A program made the translations under genes and the position numbers. A model generated the notes under the pieces. The model was not told the origin of the DNA and searched no databases. It saw nothing but the letters and a program-made list of their open reading frames with translations. 13,035 bases of DNA from Beroe ovata (taxonomy: Eukaryota > Ctenophora > Nuda > Beroida > Beroidae), in assembly GCA_946803715.1 (NCBI GenBank), contig CAMPET010000400.1, forward strand, positions 32,078-45,112. The letters run 5' to 3'. Of the stretch, positions 1-9,700 are shown in pieces (positions within the stretch are counted from its first letter, which is position 1; each line of letters opens with the position of its first letter).

Positions 1-409
1 GTCATGTGAAGTTCATACTCGCCGTAAAACCACGCCCAAATCACGATTTCAAACCTGTGGGAAGCATTACTCGCAAAAACACGAAAATCAATGGGACGCA
101 CCAATGACCAAAATTTTTTTCACCACACGAAGAGTGGTAATAGATGTTTCCGGCCTATTTTTTGACGTAGAATCCGAATCTGGAGGAATTTTTGAGCTAG
201 CTCATTAGGAAAACAGCAAAAATCACGATTTCTTCTCAGATGTAAGGTTAGAAGTCGCATGACATACAGCCGCTCAGGGAAGCGAGATAGGGTCAAAATT
301 CGATCAGGAATCGATTCAGCGTCCAAAAATACGTGGGATAATATTCGTATGAAAATCGGGCAAAGATTTCTGATCTCAGAATTGGTAGAAAGTGTAATAC
401 TGTTACATA
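1..409. other. Region downstream of the mucin stop codon, no gene recognised
   Basis: Holds the presumed mucin 3'UTR or downstream spacer on the minus strand. Short open frames on both strands lack codon-use or motif support. No canonical AATAAA is visible on the minus strand. One acceptor-like CCCACAG| near 58 leads straight into a stop in one frame and no recognisable domain in the others. Confidence 0.4.
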
Positions 410-751
410 TTATACTATGTGTACCTCATCAGAGTAAGTGGGCGTGGTCAAATTCTCATCAGTAGGGAATTCCTCTCCATTACTAGTGGAAGAACTGGGG
501 GTGGGACCCACGGTACCATCCTCTGTGACCGCATATTCTGTTGTCATGGAAATGGTGAGTCCTGCATGAGATGTAGTGACGTCACTAGGAGACGCAGCTC
601 TACACTCCAGGGGAATGAGAGCACGATCTCCGACACCGGCAGTTGTACACTGCGTGAGCAGGTCCTCAAAGAGGGGGCAGTAGCATGCGGGATCCAGGGA
701 GTCGTGACATTCACACGTGTAGAGGAAGAAAACTCCTCGGGGGTTGACTCT
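410..751 (-). CDS. Mucin exon 14 (probable last exon): second half of C8-6 and Ser/Thr-rich tail
   Basis: The acceptor is CATCCCACAG| in phase 0. Codons 1-50 read RVNPRGVFFLYTCEC, PACYCPLFEDLLTQC and PLEC, a good match to the second half of VWF C8 (V-D-P-x-x-F-Y-x-x-C...C-x-C-x-x-L...C). A 63-residue Ser/Thr/Pro-rich tail ends at TAA, 412-410. No transmembrane segment or C-terminal cystine knot is seen. A splice at GAG|GTACAC (424) is possible, but I found no convincing further exon or AATAAA signal in 1-409. Confidence 0.66.
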   Translation of the reverse strand, partial: RVNPRGVFFLYTCECHDSLDPACYCPLFEDLLTQCTTAGVGDRALIPLECRAASPSDVTTSHAGLTISMTTEYAVTEDGTVGPTPSSSTSNGEEFPTDENLTTPTYSDEVHIV

Positions 752-3700
752 CTGTGGGATGATAGACGATCGTCATGATTATCGCCATATCTATCACGTA
801 TATATGCAAAACTTCATGAAATTGAGTTCAGATGAGGTCATGATATTGAAAACATTGAATGGCAATTTGAAGCTTGAGATCATCTAACCTCTTGACACTT
901 CTTGAAAGCTTCACTCGAGTTGAAGTAGAGTGGGAAAACTGCTAGTGCTCTGTCAAATGTGAGAACCACACAAACAGGTACAGTGGTGGTCGACAACTCC
1001 TCATCACCCTCTGTAACAAGAAGAATTTATAGAAATCCACAAGGTTCGGAAAAGGGAAATGTAAAATGTCATGCGAACTCTCCGCATGGAAAAAGAGGAA
1101 GCAGGAATCGAGCAAGTGATCAGTGAATTCGAAACCTGTGGTGGCGATGTCAGTGGGAGTGTCCGTCCTAGTCGGTGTATCCGTTATACCACCGCGTGTA
1201 ACAGTAGGTTCCACTGTTACACCATTGCTTGTTACAGTGGAGAAATCAGAAAGTGGTGAAAAGCTCCGTCTATCTTCTCTACTTTTCGTAGATATGGGAG
1301 ACGTAAACTCATTCCCTCCTTCGGTAGTTTGAGGGGAACTACTGAATCCACCTCCTCTATCAGTAATGGATGGAGTACTTGTTTTATCTTCTCTTCCGTT
1401 GTAAGATGTAGAAGAGGGGCTAGAACCATCCCAGCTTGAAGTGGTCAGAGGGGAGGTGCCAGAGCCTTCCTCATAAGCTGGTGAGGAGCTAGATTCTGCG
1501 TCTCCCTCTCTGTGAGATGTACTGGAAACATCTATTGAAGGAGTTGTGAGGGGTAGAGTACTGAACCCATCACCACTTTCCGTGCTGATATCTTCTTCTC
1601 TCATAGACGAGGTGACTGGTCCACCTCTTTCCTTCGTGGTTGATGGGGTGGTGACTTCACCCTTAACAGTGGTCGGGTAGTAGCTATATGTTGTTGTCAA
1701 GGGAGGCGTGGTCGACTCCTCTCTTTTCCCAGTAGTTTGGGGTGCAGTATTCGGACTTTCTTCGTCTCCTCGCTCAGAGGCTGGAGAAGATGTTCTGAGC
1801 TCAACATCTCTCCCCATCTCTGTAGTGGATTCCTCACCGTTTTTATCACTGGAAGTGGTTCCGAATTTCACCACATCAGAGGAAGAGTACCCAGATGGAG
1901 TGTAGGTGGTACTTGGGTATATGGTGTGAGAAGTGGTATATGATGGTAAAGTTGTGGTAACATCCTCATCGATGTTAACCGATGTCACTCTTTCCGCCCT
2001 TTCAATCGGGTCTGAGGGGGTGGTAAATCGTATTGTTGGAGTGAAGTTAGTAGTTACATCCCTACAAACATCACCAATGTCAACGTCAACAAATCCAGCA
2101 GAGATACAGGAGTTTCTGTAACGAGCAGCCTCGTTACATTTGCTCTTGTCGGAGTTGTTTGAGCAAATCCTGCTGATACACTGAGCGTAACGCTTTGATT
2201 CACCTAGTTTCTGAAAAAGAGCGGATTGATTTTTATGAATGATTTTGGAAATGAATCTTGACAAAATCTATATCTATGAAAAAGTACCAACCTGGCTACA
2301 CCGAGCATTTTGCAAGCTATTCTGGAACATCAATCTCTGACAGAATGTGTCGACCTCATCTCTTAGCGCCTGGTTCGTCCTACATTCCGTCTCCTTCTCA
2401 TCCATGGGGAAGGGAATAACAGTTGTACGTCCACTGGGATCCAACTCTTTAGAGGACGGTTGTAGAGTGGACGAGGACGCGAAATCGCCACATCCTGGGA
2501 ATGTGAACCCTGATGTAACCCCGTACCTATTCCTGCACTCCTTGTGATAGGCCCGGGCAGCCTTGCACTGGTTACTGGGATTCTGACACATGATGAAGTA
2601 ACATTGGTCGAGGAGAGAAACTTTGTCCGCCACCTGGAGATAAAATTGATTACTTTTTGGGGAAACTGATTGTCATCGAGACCTGATAGAGACAAATAAG
2701 AATTAGGCAAAAATCCATGAAACAACTTGAAACCACTGACCTCTGAACAAAGAGGGTTTGATCTTTCTCCCGAAGTCAACGACTCGCAGAAGTCCAAGAC
2801 AGACCGCTTGAAGATCTCGTTATCAGCACAATAATTAGGAGCTGGGGTTGATGTATCTGTCGTGGAATGGCCAGGGCCAGTATGGGATTCATTATTTCTT
2901 GCTGACTGGATATCAGTTTTGAGAGTGGTTGAAGGGAAGGCCGGGGACGAATGATATTCAGTTGTTGGCTCATCCGACTTATCTTCAGAGCTTGGCAACA
3001 CATCTGTGGATGTCGGTACTCCGTTAATTTCCTTGGTGCTGGTTGGGGATTTGTTGTACGAAGTTGTGGAAAGATCGGGTGAAGTTGATGAGTCATCTGG
3101 AGCTGTGACTAGGTTTTGGGTTGATGTTTCGAATTTGCTGGAGGTCGTGCGATTATCAGGTTCTCTAACATCAGTAGTTGTAGGAGACGTGATCAGGTTT
3201 TTGTTGCTTGATGTGGTAGGTTCGCTTGAAGCAAATGGAGAAGTTGCACCAATTTGTGGGGTTGCTGGACCCTCACTTGGAGCATTTGGTTTTGTACGTT
3301 CTGGAATCTCTGTTGATGTCGGTATTTTGACAGTCGAAGGAGATTCTGTTGAAAACCGATTTCCATCAGTTGTAGTCTCGCTGGAGTCAAATGGAGAAGT
3401 AGTACCGATAAATGTGGTTGTTGGTATCCCACTTGAAGAATCTTTCCTACTCACAGAGCCTTCCTGAACTTCGCGACTTTCTGTCGAGGTTGGTATTTTG
3501 ACAGTTGAGGGTGACTTCCAAAGGGTTGTGCGGGCACTGGAATCTCTACCATCGGTGGTAGACATTTCTTTACTGCTTGTTACTAATGCGTCATCTGTAA
3601 TTAGGTTCTTTCTGTCGCTAGGCTCGCTTGAGTCAAATGGAGAGGTTGTACCAACTTGTGTGGTTGTTGGCCTCTCACTTGAAGCAACCTTGGTGGAGTG

Positions 3701-6700
3701 TTCGGGAATCTCTGTTGAGGTTGGTATTTTGACAGTTGATGGAGATTCCGTTGAAACTCGATTTCCATCTGTTGTAGGCGTGCTGGATTCAAACGGAGAA
3801 GTAGTACCGATGTATGTGGATGTGCCTCTCGTAGTCGATGCATCTTCAGGTTTTCCACGAATTTCTGTTGATGTTGGTATCTCCTCAGTTGAGGGGGTTT
3901 CTGTTGAGATCCCATTTGTAATCGCATCGGATGTTGGCCTCTGCCTACTGGGGAGATCACTAGCTGGTGTCGTCCGTCCAGACACTTCGTCTTTAGTTCT
4001 GGTAGACAGCTTTTGCGTCTCTGTGGTTTCAACAGAGGATCCAAAGTCATTTTGTTTCGTCGAGGTTTTCCAATCCCAGGACACAGTTCCTGTCCTTGTT
4101 GTTCGGACTGGATCTAGCTCTGTTGGTGTAGGTTCATCTGACAAGACAACTGAAGCAGAGGACGTTAAAATTTTGTAAGTGTTTGTATTTGACGTTGAGT
4201 CTGTGAGACTTTTGGATGGGGTGGAAATTGAGTCTGATGTTGAAGATTCCAATGACATCTTTACTGAGGATGCTCCAGTGTGAACGTGTTGGTTTGGGGA
4301 TGTCGGGATCTTGTATGACCAAGGGGTGGTCGACCTTATTTCCCCTGTCTTAGTCACCGGTTTCGTTTGAGGAGTGTCAACTCCAACAGTTATAGTCGGT
4401 TCTTGATCACCATTTTCAGGTTCGGAAGATGGTACAATTTTAGAGGTCTTCTCCCATAGCCATGTCGATGACATACCCTCTGAAGAGTCAGGAATCGGTT
4501 CTGTTGATGTCTCTTCCACCCTGTCTCCGCCCTTGGTAGCAGTCGATTGAGTTGGTGGAGAAGTTTTCAGATCAGCAGTGGACGTGAAGTCTCCATCAGA
4601 TGTCTTGTCCCAGATCCATGCTGATGTCGCGAACTCGCTGGATGAAACAGTTTCAGCACTAGATGAAGTGATGGGAGGCGCTGGTGAAGATGATGTGGAG
4701 GCGGCAGCATCCCTGGAGTGACGATCAGTCGAATCTATAGATTTGGTGGTACTGGTAGTGGGTAATTTTCGGGTAACTTGATCAGAATTGGTTATCAATT
4801 GGCTAGAATCTGTTACTCGATTGGAATGTGTTAGCCGATCTGAATCCGTTACCGAATTTGACTCTGTTGACGATCCCCTTTGATCTGGTAGCGATGTAGT
4901 TCCATCATGATACACTGTCGTGGAATCAGATTCAACGGGTACCCCTTCTGTTGTAGAGAATATCCCTATTTCGGTTGACGAGGATGGTGATTCAGATTTC
5001 ACGGCTGTTACTCTTTTCGTAGGAAGAATTGCAGGTCTCGAGGATGTCGAAATGTCATAGGACCATGAAGAGGTGGACGGACCTCTGGTTATTGGGAAAA
5101 TGTTCTGAGGAGGAGTGGTCTGTCCGTCGGAAGATTTGGAACCTTGCCAAATCCAGGTTGAGGTGACAACCTCGCTGGATGAGAGCGACGCCCAAGATGA
5201 GGTCATCATATCATCGATACTCGGGGTGGTGGAAACATCATCAGCTGTCTGAGAGATTGGAACTCTCGTGGGGGTCGTGGATGAGGGAAGCCCGGGTGTG
5301 TCGCTTTCATCTGATTCATTGTCAATGAGTTCATTCCCACATGAATCATCAAGGAGGGTAACATCAGCCCCGATGGATGAACAAAATTTCCGGACTTCAG
5401 ACTGGAATTGACACCGTTGTGTGTGATTACACGTTTTCATACAAGAAGTGTAAAGATCACTGTATTCCGAATCCAGACGACTCTCAATAGCGTTCTGAAA
5501 TGAAATTGAATGAATAAATTCATCAGAGTAAAATAAATAATTCAGGGAAATCCTATTTGATTAAGTTTACACGAATAATTATGAAATCTGTAATAACCGT
5601 ACAAACTCACATTGTAACACTCCGCTGTTTCCATCCCCAAATAGAACAAGTTCACGCAGTAACCATCCCTCTCAACGAATTCACACTGTTGCTCTGGATC
5701 TGTACCAGATTTCGATTCCCTTGCTTCAAAACAGTCGTTCCTGAAACGTGATATGACTTATTTTTGTCTTGGGATAACTCTGGTGTAATGACCAATTTTA
5801 TCCAAGAATGCCCAGTCAGTGTCTTCAGTCAGTGTCTTCAGAAATTACCATTCACCTTAGATACCGATAGAGTGGCAGGAGGCTAAAGACGGTACCCACT
5901 GTTGACTGTACCACAACCTATTTGATCCGGACCTATTTCGATCGCTTTTTCGGCTATAGTAGCAAGTTGGTAATTGCATCCAGACTCCCAAAATAGGCGT
6001 GATATGGGTCATGGTTATGGTTATGACATTAGCGAAGCAGTGACATACGATTAAATCACAATCTCCATCATGATGACTAGATGGTGATGAGAGGAGTTAT
6101 ACTGATATAATGCTGTGTTTGGGCGTAGCTCCTGCGATAAAGTGAGGTGTTGTGGCACTGAATATTATGAAGTGTACATCATATCAGTACTGATCATGCA
6201 GGGTGTGATCATATATTGCCGTCTATAATTGGTGAGGTAATGTGGGGAGCCGGAAGAGAAAGATTCATTGACGGATGTAATATTATAGGGATGCGACACT
6301 TACGATTCTATATTTAAAGCCGAGACCCTATGATTCATGATTGCTTTGCCATTTGATTCATGATTGCTTTGCCATATTTTGTCGTGATGGTTGGACACCG
6401 CTTCATTTTCTACCGATTTTCTCTTGATGTGATATCTAACACCAATTATCAAAGTATCGTGTAGTATGAAGGGAATAATTCCGTCTCTTCCCAATGTAAT
6501 TCAATTGCATCGCCACTTGGATCCCATTGCTTCGTATATCGTAGGGAGCACACTGCAAATTGTCTTCTCCATCACATATTCGTGTTATTTCGCATTTTCT
6601 TCAGTCCTATCTCCTAACCATTCCTACACTTGTCAGTATCCTGAATTGCATTGATCACTTCTGACCTTCCCAACTTGAATCTTTCCAATCCTGACTTGTG

Positions 6701-9700
6701 ACTCACCACCATTTCTCACTCTCTCACTTCCCCTCATTAGGATGATACGCGAGTTCCACCTCATCACCCTGCTTCTCCTCTTTCTCCACACGAACTCTCA
6801 GGAGTTGACGGACACCGGGTATCTCTCTGCATTCGGGTACCTCAACACGGGTAACTCTGACGACGTGGAGTCGCTCGTTCTCGTTACTGACGAGGACAAG
6901 GCAGCTGCAGTGCGGGAGTTTCAGAGGTACTACGGGCTGGAAGAGACGGGCGTGGTGGACGGGGCGACCAAGACGGCAATGAGCACACCCCGATGTGGTG
7001 TCCCCGACAAGAACGGACCGGGAGAGGTGATGGAGGAGATCCAGGTTACCAAGAAGAGGAAGGAGAGAAGAAGGAAGAGGAAGAGGAATAGGAGGAAAAA
7101 GCGGTATATCCACTCGAGTTCGCAGTGGAGGCACACTCGGTTATCGTACAGATTCCTGAACTACACCTCAGATATACCACAGAGCATGACGAGAGCTGCG
7201 TTCAGGGAAGCGTTCGATATGTGGGAGGAGCACTCAGGACTGGAGTTCTTCGAGGAGACTCGGTCACACTTCAGGGCGGATATCGAGATAGCGTACATGA
7301 CTGGGCGACACAAGGATAGGAGCGTCTTCAACTCGCTCGTCCTCGGTCATGCGTTCTTCCCGACTGTCGGCTGGCTCCACATGAACGATCAACAGACGTG
7401 GAACTACAACAGTTTCAGGGGGATAGACACGGTGTTTGTTGCTGTCCACGAGCTGGGCCATGTACTCGGACTGAGGCACTCCACTGTGGGAACCATCATG
7501 CACGCTAGCTATCCCGGGTACTCGGCCAGCATCAAACTATCGCAGGATGACATAGATGGGATACAGGACCTATACGGACCTAATCCCTGTAACCCAAACC
7601 CGTGTAAAAACCGAGGTGTGTGCAGCAAGGTACACCTAGGAGAGGAATCCTACTCATGCTCGTGCAGCGTGGGTTGGCAGGGAATCAAGTGTCAGTTTCC
7701 CATCAAAACAGCCGATAACAAGAAGTGTCGGGAGGTGGTCATTGCTAACGGGGTCGCCAGCCCCTCAGGGAGGACCAGCCCAGGGGAAAGGGTGAGGATC
7801 TACTGCAACGACGGTTTCAATCTGATCGGATCGTCTGTGGTGAGGTGCTCCCATACAGGATACCACTCCCCACCACCCTCCAACACCGTGTGCCGGCCCA
7901 AGATACTGTGCCCTCAGCTGAGGATCGACAACGGACAAGTTTACCCGAAACGGGGGGTTGAGGCAGAATCAACCGTCTCCTTCGGCTGTAACGACGGGTA
8001 TCAGATATCAGGGGCAACGAGAGTGAAGTGTAAGACGGACGGAAGTTACGACAGGACGGCACCCACGTGTGTCAAGATCGAGGACAAGGAGCCAGACTTC
8101 TGTCCCGATACATTCGACGATATCTCCTCACGGTCCGTGAGAGATAGTATGATGTATGCATTCAGGGGTTCCAGATTCTGGATATTTAGGCGGGGGCCGG
8201 ATGGGACCCCAGTTCCTCACTGGAAACACAGCGGTGAGATGTCTAACGAGTTTCCAAACATTCCAACCAACCTGGATGCCGTTTTCCCGTACACTGGCTC
8301 GGATAGGAAACGGTACATGTGCTTTGTAAAGTGGCCACAAATCTACTACTGGGACATCATAGCCCGAGAAATCCGACGGATTGATGATTTTCTGGAGAGT
8401 TTCCCCCTCCCAGTCTCTGATGAGATCACAGCTGCACTCCGCTGGGATGAGGAAACCATCTTCTTCTTTGTGCCTCGGGGATACTTCATCTACCATATCG
8501 ACGAGAATCGATTCTACCCCTCCTTCGTTCTGCCCATGTCGAATATCTCAGGGTTTCCGTCATCAGTGACGGTTACCGCGGCAACGCGATCATTTGACGG
8601 CGAGACAGCGTATCTCTTCACCGAGAGGGGCGTGTACGAGATCCGGCGATCAGATTTGAGAGTGATGAGGAACAGTCCAAGACCGGTGAGTGATGTGTGG
8701 AACAGGGGTATTGATGAGTGTGGTGATGCGTGAGCTGAGGAGACTTCTATCATCATACTTGTGTATGAGGGATTAGGCAACGTGAATTGCATCAGGATGG
8801 AACTTACTTCCATGGTAACACTGAGACAAGCAGACAAATCATTCGGCGAATTCGATATGGGCATTTTAGTAACCATGAATGCATACAAGACTTGTGAGAC
8901 TTCATGTTTGATGAAGAGTTACGCTTCTATGATCTACTGAAGTGATTTTTTATCTATTTCTATTCGCTCACCTGAGATTTTCCAAAAGACTTGTGTCAAC
9001 GTCACATTTGTTATCAAGAGCTGGGTCACACGCGCAGATATCTTCGTAACACCTCTTTTGGTAAAATTCAATCTTGGGTAAAACCTGCAGTATTAAGTTT
9101 ATTAAATGCCAACATAATCCTTTTTAGAAAAAAAACAGACAATTTTTGTTTTCACCGCGAATTTACCCACCTTTTCACAGATTTCAAACATCTCCACCTC
9201 CATCATGGCAGCATAACACTTCCTCACAACCGCAGCAGCATGTGATCTATTGTTGTGGCAGAATGACACCACCTCGTATTCTGTTGTGCTGGTTTTGGGG
9301 AAATCGGTCGAGGGAGTCCCTGATTTCCTCCTCTTCTCATCAGGGATTGGAGTGGATCTTGGGACAGCTGTTATATCTGGAGGAGTGGTGGCCATGTCTC
9401 GTCTGGTGCTGTCAGATGGTGATGTTTCCTTGTTGTAGAGTGTCGAGGTTTCATCTCGGTACACAGTGGTGGAATCACTGAATTCAGTGGTGGTTGATCC
9501 ATCACCATATTCAGTCTCTGATTCGGGGACCTTTGATTTCGTGATTAACCCTGATGATGACGCGTCAGAAAGTACATTAGTTGTGGTGTCAACAGGAGCT
9601 ATTGTTGTGGTGTCACCAAAAGTCGGTGTTGTAGTTCTAGCAAGAGCGTCCGTGTTCCTCCCCGGCGTCTGTGATCCAGTAAGTATCCCACTGTCTGAAA

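Larger units (their letters stand above)
5751..6741 (+). promoter_or_regulatory. Presumed upstream and 5'UTR region of the metalloproteinase
   Basis: About 1 kb without a supported coding exon on either strand. It holds a TATA-like CTATATTTAAAG at about 6308-6319, a 23-bp direct repeat at 6331-6376 and a 13-bp repeat at 5813-5838. A pyrimidine-rich stretch from about 6660 ends in CCCCTCATTAG at 6740, one base before the ATG, which looks like a 3' splice site. The true transcription start and any 5'UTR intron cannot be fixed from the sequence. Confidence 0.35.
5741..8971 (-). other. 3.2-kb mucin intron hosting the metalloproteinase gene
   Basis: The donor CTCAG|GTGAGC (8971) and acceptor CACGTTTCAG| (5741) both fit the consensus and join codon AG|G in frame. 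It is over twenty times longer than any other intron of the gene (81-157 bp) and holds the oppositely oriented MMP gene. The join rebuilds a C8 domain with correct cysteine spacing. The alternative is two separate mucin genes flanking the MMP, each lacking half a C8 and one lacking a first exon. Confidence 0.65.

Noticed and set aside
942-1135. Hydrophobic C-terminal tail (HLLDSCFLFF and onward) that could pass for a membrane anchor
   Set aside because: It lies in the intron between exons 12 and 13; splicing restores C8-6 in frame.
2363-2740. Minus-strand frame continuing past 2741 with an Arg-rich ending
   Set aside because: It reads through a good donor (GTCAGT) into an intron and overlaps exon 11 in the wrong frame.
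3498-4178. Long plus-strand open frames across the PTS exons (also 419-778, 3006-3467, 1708-1905, 9466-9750)
   Set aside because: They are antisense shadows of Ser/Thr-rich coding sequence, with no domains, and mirror the repeat structure of the minus strand.
5440-5442. ATG at 5440 (and ATG at 10667) as translation starts of separate mucin genes
   Set aside because: Coding continues upstream of both in frame to a consensus acceptor and is needed to complete C8 modules.
5850-5930. Minus-strand stretch near 5850-5930 reading VFSLLPLYRYL with a matching phase, considered as a first exon before 5740
   Set aside because: No in-frame ATG before an upstream stop, and exon 8 fits the phase and completes the C8 domain.
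6466-6654. 62-residue plus-strand open frame upstream of the MMP
   Set aside because: No motif or homologous copy; it may be an upstream ORF or part of a 5'UTR intron, and is not supported as a gene.
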